Source of the DNA: Planctomyces sp. SH-PL62
GTDB taxonomy: Bacteria > Planctomycetota > Planctomycetia > Planctomycetales > Planctomycetaceae
Length of the DNA: 55,361 nucleotides
Direction: 5' to 3'
NCBI GenBank assembly: GCA_945893045.1
Contig: CAMDEA010000034.1
Location: 1-55,361 of the forward strand
Shown piece by piece: positions 10,074 to 19,164 of this stretch. The notes beneath the pieces were generated by a model. That model saw only the letters and a program-made list of their open reading frames with translations. It searched no databases and was not told where the DNA came from. Position numbers and translations under genes: made by a program. Numbering within the stretch: the stretch's first letter is position 1; every line of letters starts with the position of its first letter.

Positions 10074-10140
10074 CATGTAACCCAAAGCGTCAGCGAGGGA
10101 GAGCTGTGACCACTCCCTCGCTGACGCTTCGGGTTACATG
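10074..10140. repeat. palindromic repeat, family D
   Basis: 28-nt arms (10074-10101 and 10113-10140) with one mismatch, beginning CATGTAACCCAAAGCGTC, around an 11-nt loop. It lies between the esterase gene and the 3' end of the TolC-like gene, 20 nt past the latter's stop, so it could form a stem at the end of the efflux operon transcript. There is no T-tract. Confidence 0.85.
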
Positions 10141-10160
10141 GCGGCCGTGAATCATTCGAG

Positions 10161-11753
10161 CTAGCGTCTTGCCTGCGGCCAGCCGATCGCTCGCTGCAAC
10201 TGAAACTGAGCGACGTTGTAGTCGTTGACCGCTCGCAGATATTCGCGGCGGGCTTGAGCGAGCGCTTGCAACGATTGCAGCGTCTCCAGCGGTAAGCCTT
10301 GAGCGTTGCGGATGCGTTCCGAGTTTCGCTCGAAGGAACTGGCCGCCGCATGGATGCCCTCTTCGGCCACGCTGACTTGTCGTTGTCGCGCCGTAACTTG
10401 AATGTGAGCCTCAACCACTTCGCGGGCGATGCGGTCGAGCATTGCGATCTCGCGCCAACGCGCTTGATTCACTCGCGACGTGGCTTCTGCTCGTGCGGCT
10501 TTCTCGCCCAGGCCGAGATTTCGGACTTCCCAATAGGCGATCGCATCGGCATCCAGGCGCTGATCCATTCGCCGAAAGTTGTCGCCTTGACCGCCTCCAA
10601 ATCCACCATAGCTGACTCCCAGCAAGACACTCGGCAGCAGCGGTGCGTGTTGCTCACGCTTCAGCCGGGCGCACGCTTCGGCGACGAGTTGTTGTTGCTC
10701 ACAAATCTCCGCACGGTGCGACAAGCCTTCCGCCACCAGTTCCTGAATCGAACCGCCCGGACTCTGGAGTGACATCGGCACGACGGTCGATTCGGTCGGC
10801 AGTAATTCCACCGTCGGGTCGATGTGCAGCAATTGAGCGAGGCGAGCCGAGGCGATTTGAACCGCTTCTTCGGCTCGAGCGGAGTCATTGCGTCGCACGG
10901 CAAGTTCCGCACGAGCACGGTCGTGATCGGCGGCTAATCCCTGGCCGATGTCGGCATACGCTTTGGTCACTTCGGCCAACTTCTTCGCGTGGTGCTCGAT
11001 CTCACGAGCGATCGCCAATTCCTGATTGGCTCGCAAGAGTTCCAGGTATCCGATCGCCGCCGCGAGCATCGCGTCTTGCTCGGCGACGGTCGCGGAATAC
11101 TGACGCGAGGCGGCGGCGTGCTCGGTAATGGTCGGCTGATGGATCGCGTCGGCCAGATGAAACGAGGCCATGATCCCTGGGACCGTCGGCGAACCGGCTC
11201 CAACCGCGTTGGCTCCGAGGCCGGCGAAGCCCGCGTTGCGGCTCGTGCTGATGACGTCCCCTTCCACGTTCTGAATCCGGCCTTCGTGCTTGTTCCAGTT
11301 GGCCCCCGCACGGATCGACGGCAGCCACAATGCCTCGGCTCGCGCGTGCTGAGCGAACGCTTCATTGATCCGCTCACGAGCGAATGCCACGCTTGGATTC
11401 TGGCCGGCCGCAAGCTGCATCGCGGATGCAAGGTCGAGAGCAAAACCCGTTGGAGCACTTTCCGTACTTGTCGCCGAAGTCGAGTTGTTCGGTGCCGGCT
11501 TGGGAGGCACCGCCACTTCCATCGTGAACGTCGCCGGCTGAACGACGTTGACGATCTCCGAGTATTCGACACGAGCAGCTTGAATCTCGCCTTTAGGCTG
11601 CGGAGCACTCTTGGAGTCAGCGTTCCGTTTGGTTGCGACCGAGTGTGGCTGGATCGGTCGCACCTCAGCCGTGGGTGACGTCGCGCAGCCGACGACAGTG
11701 GCCAGTAAACCACATCGACTCAGGGAGCCAAGTTGTCGCAGCGCGGCGATCAC
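10161..11753 (-). CDS. TolC-family outer-membrane efflux lipoprotein
   Basis: A 530-aa outer-membrane channel subunit of the TolC/OMF family, last gene of the efflux operon. It starts with GTG (complement of 11751-11753). The N-terminus ends in a lipobox (LLATVVGCATS), predicting a lipoprotein. Two alpha-helical repeats typical of the family are visible: the first from about residue 105 (ASAMQLAAGQNPSVAFARERINEA), the second from about 340, with the closing LQSLQALAQARREYLRAVNDYN and QLQRAIG. Channels like this pair with an RND permease and a HlyD-type adaptor, which are encoded just upstream. A palindrome (11975-12034) lies in the gap to the adaptor gene. Confidence 0.92.
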   Translation of the reverse strand: MIAALRQLGSLSRCGLLATVVGCATSPTAEVRPIQPHSVATKRNADSKSAPQPKGEIQAARVEYSEIVNVVQPATFTMEVAVPPKPAPNNSTSATSTESAPTGFALDLASAMQLAAGQNPSVAFARERINEAFAQHARAEALWLPSIRAGANWNKHEGRIQNVEGDVISTSRNAGFAGLGANAVGAGSPTVPGIMASFHLADAIHQPTITEHAAASRQYSATVAEQDAMLAAAIGYLELLRANQELAIAREIEHHAKKLAEVTKAYADIGQGLAADHDRARAELAVRRNDSARAEEAVQIASARLAQLLHIDPTVELLPTESTVVPMSLQSPGGSIQELVAEGLSHRAEICEQQQLVAEACARLKREQHAPLLPSVLLGVSYGGFGGGQGDNFRRMDQRLDADAIAYWEVRNLGLGEKAARAEATSRVNQARWREIAMLDRIAREVVEAHIQVTARQRQVSVAEEGIHAAASSFERNSERIRNAQGLPLETLQSLQALAQARREYLRAVNDYNVAQFQLQRAIGWPQARR

Positions 11754-11974
11754 GAATCAGCGTCCTCCCTGACACGGCGGCAGCTTCTGCCGATGCCGAG
11801 CGCGGAATCCGTTCCGCAGACGACAAGGCACAAGCCCGCGAGTTCGGGATCGGCAAGCTGCGTGGACCGTGTGCAGGATTCCGCCGGTTCTGAAGTTGCC
11901 TTTCGCAACAGTCGTGTCAGTCACGAAAGCCGGGCAAACTTGTCAGCCACCGTTGAGTTTGCGGCCCGCAGCCA

Positions 11975-12034
11975 ATTCCTCTGGCCCCACTCCGCTGCCG
12001 AAAAACTCTGGCAGAGGAATGGGGCCAGAGGAAT
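11975..12034. repeat. palindromic repeat, family B, inside the efflux operon
   Basis: Arms 11975-11999 and 12010-12034 (right arm matches GGCAGAGGAATGGGGCCAGA) with two mismatches in the stem. The right arm is identical to part of the clpB/rsmH repeat at 2981-3045. It sits between the adaptor and channel genes on the shared transcript and could affect the relative amounts of the two proteins. Confidence 0.8.
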
Positions 12035-12051
12035 GGTTCGGGCTAAATCAT

Positions 12052-13410
12052 TCACGGCGATTTGGCAACGATGACTTCGACCGCCTGGCCGTCCTTGTAA
12101 GCGGCGAGATTCGCGCCGATCAGCAATTCGTCGCCCGTCAGGCCGGAGAGGATTTCGATGTCAGTGCCGGTGTGCGTGACCGCCGTGATGCCGGTCTTGA
12201 TGGGGAGTTTCACGATCTTGTTGTCGGCGATCTTCAGCACGAAAGGCCCTGTCTCTTGTTTGCCAATCGCGGACTTCGGCAGCGAGAGCACGTCAACACG
12301 GCGAGCAATCTCGATCTCGGCGGTGGCGTACATTCCGGGGCGGAGTTTTCCATCAGGGTTCGGAATGTCGATCTCTGTCCGCAGCGTGCGTGAAGCGGAT
12401 TGCAGCGTCCAACTCGTCCGGGTCACTGGCCCCTCGAATGTTTTGGAGAGGGCCGGAACCTTGATCTTCGCGGGACGGCCAGCCGCGATGAACCCGGCGT
12501 CCGCTTCGGGGACATCCAAAAACACGCGCACCGTGTCAGCTCGCACGACGACAAACAACGGCTTGCCAGTCGTGCCGCTGGGTTGCACGAGATGGCCAGT
12601 GTCGAGATGCCGCTCGGTGATGACTCCGTCAAAGGGCGCTCGCAGCGTCGCGTAACTCAGCAACGCGCGGGTCTTTTGTTCGTCGGCCTCGGCAACTTTG
12701 AGCTTCGATTGCGCGGCGACCAGGTCCGCATCCGCTTTCTCGATGTTGGCGGCTGACTCGCTGAGCTTGGCTTGAGCCGATTTGATCTTGGCGGCGATCT
12801 CGCGCCGCGCGGCGTCGGCCGCTTTGAATTGTTGCTCGGTCTCGTCGGCGACCTTCTGTGCGACCGCCTGCTTCGCGACGAGCTCTCGAACACGCTCGAA
12901 CTCGGACTTCCAGCGTTCGTACATGGCGTCCGCTCGTTCGATGGATGCGCGCGCTTCCGCGACCAGCGCCTCGGCCGAAGTCTTGGCCGACATCGCGACC
13001 TTGATGCCCGCTTCGGATTGCGTGACCTCCGCCGCCGCTTGCGCGACGAGTGCTTGCTTCTGTTTCAATTCCGCTTCGAGTTCCGGCATCTCCAACTCGG
13101 CTAAGATTTGTCCGGGCTGCTCTGGCTGATCGGTGCTGGCACGCGACGGCCCCGTGACTTGGTCGCCAATATCGACATGCACTTTTTTGACGAACCCGGC
13201 GAGCTTGGCGTGAATCGCCGTTTCCTCAAACGCCTCAATCTGGCCCGGCTGCTCAGTCAGTCGCACAAGCGTTTTGCGCGTGGCCTTGATCGGTGTGACG
13301 CGCATGACACCGTGAGTGGCTTCGGTGGCCGTCGTCTCTGAAGTCGCAGCCGTGGGACCGCAGCCGATCGTCGTTACAGTGAGCAGAACGAGTGACACGA
13401 TTGTTCGCAT
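12052..13410 (-). CDS. RND efflux periplasmic adaptor (HlyD/MFP family)
   Basis: A 452-aa membrane-fusion protein that bridges the RND permease and the outer-membrane channel. The open frame runs back to 13473, but the ATG at 13408-13410 starts a lipoprotein signal (MRTIVSLVLLTVTTIGCG). Next come a first lipoyl half (AIHAKLAGFVKKVHVDIGDQV), a long coiled-coil hairpin (about residues 100-245, rich in A, E, K and Q), the second lipoyl half (ATLRAPFDGVITERHLDTGHLV) and a beta-barrel (VRVFLDVPEADAGFIAAG). The C-terminal region includes LRPGMYATAEIEI. It lies 62 bp after the permease gene, in one operon with it. Transported substrates cannot be read from the sequence. Confidence 0.94.
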   Translation of the reverse strand: MRTIVSLVLLTVTTIGCGPTAATSETTATEATHGVMRVTPIKATRKTLVRLTEQPGQIEAFEETAIHAKLAGFVKKVHVDIGDQVTGPSRASTDQPEQPGQILAELEMPELEAELKQKQALVAQAAAEVTQSEAGIKVAMSAKTSAEALVAEARASIERADAMYERWKSEFERVRELVAKQAVAQKVADETEQQFKAADAARREIAAKIKSAQAKLSESAANIEKADADLVAAQSKLKVAEADEQKTRALLSYATLRAPFDGVITERHLDTGHLVQPSGTTGKPLFVVVRADTVRVFLDVPEADAGFIAAGRPAKIKVPALSKTFEGPVTRTSWTLQSASRTLRTEIDIPNPDGKLRPGMYATAEIEIARRVDVLSLPKSAIGKQETGPFVLKIADNKIVKLPIKTGITAVTHTGTDIEILSGLTGDELLIGANLAAYKDGQAVEVIVAKSP

Positions 13411-13472
13411 GATGGTCTCATTTTGTGGCGGATGCGTCTCGTATCCGACCGACGCGGGCCGCGTCGGCCACA

Positions 13473-16400
13473 CTAAACGGTGGAATGAAAAGCACTCTCC
13501 GGGTCATCGGGATCGAGGGACGCGGACTTGGTGGTGGCTCGCGACTGAACGATGGCGAAGACGGCGGGCAGGATCAGCAACGTGGCGAACGTCGCGGCGA
13601 GCAGGCCGCCGATGACGGCTCGGCCGAGCGGTGCGGTTTGCTGGCCGGATTCGCCGAGGCCGAGGGCCAGCGGCAACATGCCGGCCAGCATCGCGGCGCT
13701 GGTCATCGCGATGGCTCGCAGGCGGCTGGTCGCGCCGAACACAGCGGCATCTCGTGCGACTCGGCGAGCGGGGAGTGTTAGCCCCCCGGTTGCAGGTGTG
13801 CTCCTCGACTCTGAAAGCGATTCGCCAACCGACACTTCGGGGGACTGACGCCCCTCGCTCGCCTGGGCCGCTACTGCGCGACGTCGCTCCTCCGCGAAAG
13901 TCACCAGCAGGATCGCGTTGGCCATCGCGACGCCGAGGCTCATGATCGCGCCGATGAAACTTTGAATGTTGAGCGTACTGCCGGTCAGCAACAACGACAG
14001 GACGACGCCGGTGATGACGGCGGGTGCGGTCGAGACGGTGACGAAGGCCAGTCGCCAGCTCTGAAAATTGGCTGACAGAATCAGGAAGATGACGAGCACC
14101 GCCAGCAGCAGACCGATGCCCAGGCCGTTCATGATCGCTCGCAGTGGCGGGATCTGGCCGCGAAGTTCGTGATGGATCACGGCGGGCTTGATCGGTGCGG
14201 GACTACCGGCGGCTTTGGCTTTCTCTTCGCTCTCTTTGAAAATCTTCGCCTTGGTCTCCACGTCCTGCTTCGCGACAGTGTTGAGCACAGAAGTGATCTG
14301 TTGCGAGACGGCTCCTAGATCATCACCCGCAATGTTGGCGGTGAGGCTGATCTCGCGCTTCATATTGTAGCGGTCGTATTCTCCCGGCATCACCGCGCTC
14401 GTGAGCGAAGCGACGTCGCGCAGCAACAACGATTGGCCGGCATGGATTCCACTGCCACGTTGAATCGGGACGGCTCCGAGATCCTCGATGCTGTCGAGCT
14501 GCGGCTGCGGGATCTCCACCTGCACCTGATAGCCGATGCCGGTCTTTGGATCGGGCCAGTAATTCGGGACGACAAAGCGGCTGGACGATGTGGCGGTGAC
14601 GACGGATCGAGTGACTTGCGAGACCGTCGTTCCCGACAGGCCGGCTTTCTCGCGATCGACTTTGATTTCGACGGTCGGATAGTCGAGCGACTGCGCGACC
14701 TGCAAGTCTCGGATCGCCGGCAGCTTGCTCAGTTCGGCTTGCACCTTGCCGATGTACTCGCGGTTCTCGGTGAGAGTGCCGCCGCGCGCGGCGATCTCGA
14801 TCGGCGTCGCCGCGCCGAAGCTCATCACTTCGCTGATGATGTCGGCTGGCTCGAACGAGAAACGCACGTTCGGGAAACGGGTGCGGAACTCTGTGCGAAG
14901 TTCCTCTTTCATCGCCTCCGTGCTGATGCCGGAGTTGGGTTTGAGAGCGATCCGCAACAAACCCTCTTCCGGGCCACGCGAGAAGTGATAGACCGAGTTG
15001 ATCGGAAAGCTCGCCGGCACGGTGCCGAGATAGCCGAGCGTTAATCCGACGTTCTGCTCGCCGACTTTTTGTTTGACCGTGTCGAGAATGTCGAGCGCGA
15101 TCTGCTCGGTCTTGTCGATGTGCGTACCGTCCGGGCCACGAAATCGGAGACGAAACTCGCCGGCATCGACGGCCGGAAAGATCTCGATGCCCATCCGGCC
15201 GCTCGCCCAGAAGAGCGTCACGCCACAGACGATGAGGTATGCGGCAACGACCGGCCAACGGAGACGAACGAAAAGGGAGACGAGCTTCGAGTAAAAGTTC
15301 GGTGTGTGTGCCACGGCTGTGTCAGCCGTGCCTTTCGTGTATGGCGGCACGGCTGACACAGCCGTGGCACTCGGCGAGGTATGTCCTCGCAACAGCCACG
15401 TCGAGACCACCGGGACGAAGGTGCTCGACAGGATGTACGACGCGATCATCGAGAAGCCGACGGCGAGCGACAGCGGGACGAACAGTTCGCGAGCGGCTCC
15501 CTGCATGAAGAAACTAGGCACGAAGACCGCCAGGATGCAGAGCATCGCCAGCAAACGCGGGATCGCGGTTTGAGCATTCCCGAGCCGCACGGCCCAGGCG
15601 ATCGAGTTGGTGTGCCGCATCTGCGTATGGATATTTTCAATCTCGACGGTCGCTTCATCGACCAGGATGCCCACCGACAACGCGAGTCCGCCGAGGGTCA
15701 TCAGATTGATCGTCTGGCCGCAGAGCCACAGGCCCACGATCGAAGCGCCAATCGCCAGCGGGATATTGAGCACGACCACGAGCGCGCTCCGCCAGTCGCG
15801 CAGGAAGACGAGCACCATCAGGCCGGTGAGGACCGCTCCCAAAGCTCCTTCGACGGCGAGGCTGCTGATGGCTCGCGTCACATAGGGCGACTGATCGAAC
15901 TCGAACGAGACGTTGATGTCGGACGGAACCTCAGCGCGGAACTTCGGCATCGCGGCTTTGATTTCATCGATGACGCTCATCGTCGAAGCGTCGGCCCGTT
16001 TGGTGGCGAGGATGTAGACCGCTCGGCGACCATTGACCAGCGAGTATCCGGTCGTGATGTCGGCGGCGTCTTCGATGACGCCGATGTCGCGCAGATAGAC
16101 GGTACTCGTGTTGCCGATCGCGGCGGCTCCGCCGGATGAGCCGCTTCCCGCGCCAACTTTGATCGGGATGTTGCCCAGCTCGCGAATGTCTTTGACCATC
16201 GCGTTGGTCGGAACCATCGGATAGCTGTCACCGACTCGCAAGTTGCCGGACGGGCTGACGGTATTGCCGGCGACAAGCGCATTGACGACGTCATCCGGCG
16301 CGATGCCATACGCTCGCAAGCGGTCCGGGTCGGTTCTGACAACGATGCTGCGTGCGCTCCCGCCGAACGGCGGCGGAGCACTCACGCCGGGAAGCGCCGA

Positions 16401-16949
16401 AAACAACGGCCGCACCTTCATCAGCGCCATGTCTGAAATCTCGGCGATCGTGCGTGTCTCGGACGAGAAAACGAGATAGCCGACAGGCACGCTGCCGGTG
16501 TCGAACCGCATGACGAACGGCGGGACGGTGCCGGGAGGCATCATGGCTCGCGAGCGGTTGACGTAGTTGATGGTCTCGGCCATCGCCTGAGCCATGTTCG
16601 TCCCCGGATGGAACATGAGCTTCATCAACGCCGTGCCTTGGACGTTGCGGCTCTCGACGTGATGAATGCCGTTGATGTAGAGGAAGTGGTACTCGTAGTA
16701 ATTGGTCAGCAGCCCCTCCATCTGCGCCGGGTCCATGCCGCCATACGGCTGGCAGACGTAGATCACTGGCAGGTTCAGGGCCGGGAAGATGTCGATCGGC
16801 ATTCGCTTGAGCGGCAGTTCGATGCCGACCTTGGCCAGCGCGGCATCAAACGCCTTCGGCCGTACCGCGACGAACGCAGTCAGCACGACGGCAATGATCC
16901 CAACCATCACGGTGATCGGGCGGCGCAGAGCGAAGATGATGGGGTTCAT
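13473..16949 (-). CDS. RND-family efflux permease (AcrB/CusA-like) with two palindrome-derived insertions
   Basis: A 1158-aa inner-membrane proton antiporter of the RND superfamily, first gene of the tripartite operon. The frame is open to 16985; the ATG at 16947-16949 (MNPIIFALRRP) gives the usual cytoplasmic N-terminus before TM1. The substrate-domain signature FPALNLPVIYVCQPYGGMDP and the TM4 proton-relay region LSVGILVDEATVEIENI are present, as is the second-half repeat FIGAIMSLGVAMANAIL. Two segments do not belong to the family: residues about 527-547 (between TM6 and TM7, encoded by the palindrome at 15308-15370) and about 1030-1062 (cytoplasmic loop before the last TM pair, palindrome at 13763-13862). 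Both are in frame and in loops, so the pump is probably still functional. Confidence 0.95.
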   Translation of the reverse strand: MNPIIFALRRPITVMVGIIAVVLTAFVAVRPKAFDAALAKVGIELPLKRMPIDIFPALNLPVIYVCQPYGGMDPAQMEGLLTNYYEYHFLYINGIHHVESRNVQGTALMKLMFHPGTNMAQAMAETINYVNRSRAMMPPGTVPPFVMRFDTGSVPVGYLVFSSETRTIAEISDMALMKVRPLFSALPGVSAPPPFGGSARSIVVRTDPDRLRAYGIAPDDVVNALVAGNTVSPSGNLRVGDSYPMVPTNAMVKDIRELGNIPIKVGAGSGSSGGAAAIGNTSTVYLRDIGVIEDAADITTGYSLVNGRRAVYILATKRADASTMSVIDEIKAAMPKFRAEVPSDINVSFEFDQSPYVTRAISSLAVEGALGAVLTGLMVLVFLRDWRSALVVVLNIPLAIGASIVGLWLCGQTINLMTLGGLALSVGILVDEATVEIENIHTQMRHTNSIAWAVRLGNAQTAIPRLLAMLCILAVFVPSFFMQGAARELFVPLSLAVGFSMIASYILSSTFVPVVSTWLLRGHTSPSATAVSAVPPYTKGTADTAVAHTPNFYSKLVSLFVRLRWPVVAAYLIVCGVTLFWASGRMGIEIFPAVDAGEFRLRFRGPDGTHIDKTEQIALDILDTVKQKVGEQNVGLTLGYLGTVPASFPINSVYHFSRGPEEGLLRIALKPNSGISTEAMKEELRTEFRTRFPNVRFSFEPADIISEVMSFGAATPIEIAARGGTLTENREYIGKVQAELSKLPAIRDLQVAQSLDYPTVEIKVDREKAGLSGTTVSQVTRSVVTATSSSRFVVPNYWPDPKTGIGYQVQVEIPQPQLDSIEDLGAVPIQRGSGIHAGQSLLLRDVASLTSAVMPGEYDRYNMKREISLTANIAGDDLGAVSQQITSVLNTVAKQDVETKAKIFKESEEKAKAAGSPAPIKPAVIHHELRGQIPPLRAIMNGLGIGLLLAVLVIFLILSANFQSWRLAFVTVSTAPAVITGVVLSLLLTGSTLNIQSFIGAIMSLGVAMANAILLVTFAEERRRAVAAQASEGRQSPEVSVGESLSESRSTPATGGLTLPARRVARDAAVFGATSRLRAIAMTSAAMLAGMLPLALGLGESGQQTAPLGRAVIGGLLAATFATLLILPAVFAIVQSRATTKSASLDPDDPESAFHSTV
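13763..13862. repeat. palindromic repeat, family E, in frame inside the RND permease gene
   Basis: Left arm GGCGAGCGGGGAGTGTTAGC (from 13763) pairs imperfectly with the right arm ending CCCCTCGCTCGCC at 13862, around a loop of about 30 nt. It encodes a Ser/Pro/Arg-rich stretch (SVGESLSESRSTPATGG) where related pumps run straight from the Arg-rich loop into DAAVFGATSRLR. A half-copy of the same family (GGGCTGACGCCCCCCGCTCG) lies at 51068-51089 inside the kinase gene. Confidence 0.8.
15308..15370. repeat. palindromic repeat, family F, in frame inside the RND permease gene
   Basis: Perfect 25-nt arms (15308-15332 and 15346-15370; GTGCCACGGCTGTGTCAGCC) around a 13-nt loop. At 63 bp it adds exactly 21 codons, read on the minus strand as SATAVSAVPPYTKGTADTAVAH, between the TM6 end and the loop leading to TM7. 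Because the arms are perfect, the insertion is probably recent. Confidence 0.9.
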
Positions 16950-17230
16950 GCGGCGTATCGGAATGAAACGGTTGGCCAACAGCAAGCGGAAAGTCGCTCA
17001 GGAGTCGTCGAGCTCGAGCCGGCTGGCTGCCGCTCTCCGAGATTCCGTTCGGCGAATTAACCGACGTTCGTGGAGAGATTATCGCCAATGGACTGTGTTG
17101 TTGATTTTGTATCGTGGCGGAGAATCACCTCTTTCTCCGGCGGTTCTGTGCGGTCGTGCTTGTGGCTTGAAATTCGCCATCGTGCGGAACCGCGTGCTCT
17201 GCTTTTTGGATTTCACCAGGAGCATTCCAC
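16950..17230. other. divergent intergenic region, RND operon / DUF1559 gene
   Basis: These 281 bases must contain the promoters of the efflux operon (leftward) and of the DUF1559 gene (rightward). I see a clear ribosome-binding site AGGAG (17218-17222) for the rightward gene but no convincing operator palindrome, repeat or small gene. Confidence 0.5.
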
Positions 17231-18289
17231 ATGACCTGCAGACTGCGTCCCCGAAAGAGGCTTGGTTTCACGCTCATCGAACTGTTAGTGGTGATCGCGA
17301 TCATCGCCATTTTGATCGCGCTGCTGTTGCCGGCGGTGCAATCAACTCGCGAGGCGGCTCGGCGGAGTCAGTGCAAGAACAATCTCAAGCAGATTGGACT
17401 CGCGCTGCACAACTATCTGGACAACCACAGGGTTTTCCCCCCCGGCGGGTGCATTCGGGCCGCGACGACGTTCACGGGCAACAACGGTTCGTGGTCGATT
17501 CACGGACGCATCTTGCCATATCTCGAAGCAGCCAACGCTTTCAAAAAGGTGAACCTGACCGTCGCCTGGGACAACGCCATCAACGCCAGCACCGGCGTGC
17601 CGCTCCTGAAGGTTCCGGTTTATGTCTGTCCGAGCGAACCCAACAGCATGGTGCGGACGAATGGCGGAGCCGCGTTCACGCAGCCTCACACTTACGGCTT
17701 CAACATGGGGACATGGCTGATTTGGGATCCGGCCAGCGGGCAAGGGAGCGACGGCCTCTTTTGGATGAACAGCAGCACGAACCCGGCGGGCATCCGCGAC
17801 GGCTTGAGCAGCACGTTGGCGGCCTCCGAAGTCCGATCGTTTACGTCGTACTTCCGCAACTCGAACGATCCCGGAGCAGCCGTGCCCTCTACCACAACGG
17901 CGATCGCTGGCTTCACCGGGGGAGTCACCACCACGAACTTCAAGCTCGGCCCGAACACGAACGACAACACCGGCCACACGGAATGGTGCGACGGCCGCGT
18001 GCATCACGAAGGCTTCACGACCGTCTTCCGCCCGAACACGATCGTCAACTACCTGCACACCGACGGCCGGACTTACGACGTGGATTACAACTCGCGGCAA
18101 GAGGGTTCCTCGACGACCGCTCGCACTTACGCCGCCGTCACGTCGCGCAGCTATCACTCCGGGACCGTCAATGCGCTGATGATGGACGGCGCTTCGCGGT
18201 CGATCAGCCAAAGTATCGACCTCGGCGTCTGGCGAGCACTTGGCACTCGCGTTCGAGCGGCGGGCGAATCGCTGGTCGGCGAGTTTTAG
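17231..18289 (+). CDS. DUF1559 domain protein with type IV pilin-like N-terminus
   Basis: A 352-aa member of the DUF1559 family, massively expanded in planctomycetes. It starts with a short basic leader and the prepilin peptidase/N-methylation site [20 protein letters not shown], so it should be processed by a type IV prepilin peptidase and anchored by its hydrophobic helix, like a pseudopilin. The family signatures [20 protein letters not shown] and the C-terminal H-x9-DG motif ([12 protein letters not shown]) are present. Function is unknown; a surface or secretion-fibre role is inferred from the pilin-like start. The ATG follows AGGAG by 8 bases. It is transcribed alone. Confidence 0.95.
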   Translation: MTCRLRPRKRLGFTLIELLVVIAIIAILIALLLPAVQSTREAARRSQCKNNLKQIGLALHNYLDNHRVFPPGGCIRAATTFTGNNGSWSIHGRILPYLEAANAFKKVNLTVAWDNAINASTGVPLLKVPVYVCPSEPNSMVRTNGGAAFTQPHTYGFNMGTWLIWDPASGQGSDGLFWMNSSTNPAGIRDGLSSTLAASEVRSFTSYFRNSNDPGAAVPSTTTAIAGFTGGVTTTNFKLGPNTNDNTGHTEWCDGRVHHEGFTTVFRPNTIVNYLHTDGRTYDVDYNSRQEGSSTTARTYAAVTSRSYHSGTVNALMMDGASRSISQSIDLGVWRALGTRVRAAGESLVGEF

Positions 18290-18321
18290 GGAATCTGGTC
18301 GGTTTCACGACGGTCTGGGAC

Positions 18322-19161
18322 TCAAGGTCTCGATTGTCGAGCGTGCCGACACGGCGTCGGTGGCATCTCTCGTCGGAACGGCAGCCGCAACATGAACGCG
18401 AGCCGCTCGACTTGTGCGTCGCGGAATTCCGGACGGCCGATGGTCATGGCGTCGTGGCCGGCAGCGGGTTGGGCGTGGTAGGTGCGGAACAGAAAATCCC
18501 ACCAGGGCAGACAGAAGCCGTAGTTGCTGTTGGTCTCGTGGTTCTCGATCGAATGATGCACGCGGTGCATGTCGGGAGTGACCAGCGCGAGCCGCAGCAC
18601 TCGGTCAAGCCACAGCGGCAGCCGGGCGTTGCTGTGATTGAACAGAGCTGTCGCGTTCAACAGGATCTCGAAGATCATCACGGCCAATGCGGGTGCTCCG
18701 AGCAACGCGAGGATGGCGGCTTTCCATACGAACGACAGCAACGTCTCAACGGTGTGAAAGCGAACGCCAGTCGTCGCATCGAAATCGAGATCGACGTGAT
18801 GCACGAGATGCAGCCGCCACAGCCACGGAACTCGGTGAAACAACCAGTGCTGCCCATAAATCGCGAGGTCAAACAGCACGACTGAGGCCGCGATTTCAAA
18901 CCACGCCGACAACTCGACGGAGTTGAACAATCCCCAGCCACGAGCTTGCAGGCTGATCGCCAGCCCAACCGCGCCGGCCGGCATCAACAACCGCCACACG
19001 ACGTTGTTGAGCAACGCCAGTCCCAAGTTGCTTGACCAACGCAGCGGTTTGCTCTGTGTCAATGGCCGTCGCGGCGCGAGCATTTCCCACACGGCCATCA
19101 CGAGCAGTGTCCCGAAGAAACACCCGAAGCGAATCGCGGCCTCTTGTTGCTGCGTGGGCAT
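18322..19161 (-). CDS. sterol desaturase / fatty acid hydroxylase family membrane protein
   Basis: A 279-aa integral membrane di-iron enzyme of the fatty acid hydroxylase (ERG3/SUR2-like) family. The histidine clusters that bind the two irons are visible: HWLFH (105-109), HLVHH (118-122), FNHSN (His176) and MHRVHH (199-203). Hydrophobic helices at about 8-27, 44-70, 86-104 and 145-170 fit the usual topology. The substrate (sterol-like or fatty acyl lipid) cannot be told. It starts 3 bases after the stop of the DsbB-like gene and is last in the minus-strand operon that begins with the ArsR-type gene. Confidence 0.88.
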   Translation of the reverse strand: MPTQQQEAAIRFGCFFGTLLVMAVWEMLAPRRPLTQSKPLRWSSNLGLALLNNVVWRLLMPAGAVGLAISLQARGWGLFNSVELSAWFEIAASVVLFDLAIYGQHWLFHRVPWLWRLHLVHHVDLDFDATTGVRFHTVETLLSFVWKAAILALLGAPALAVMIFEILLNATALFNHSNARLPLWLDRVLRLALVTPDMHRVHHSIENHETNSNYGFCLPWWDFLFRTYHAQPAAGHDAMTIGRPEFRDAQVERLAFMLRLPFRREMPPTPCRHARQSRP

Positions 19162-19164
19162 CGT

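Noticed and set aside
16789..18885. 698-codon plus-strand open frame crossing the RND start, DUF1559 gene and hydroxylase gene
   Set aside because: It overlaps three genes with strong family evidence in other frames, and its translation is Arg/Gln/Ser-rich without any domain.
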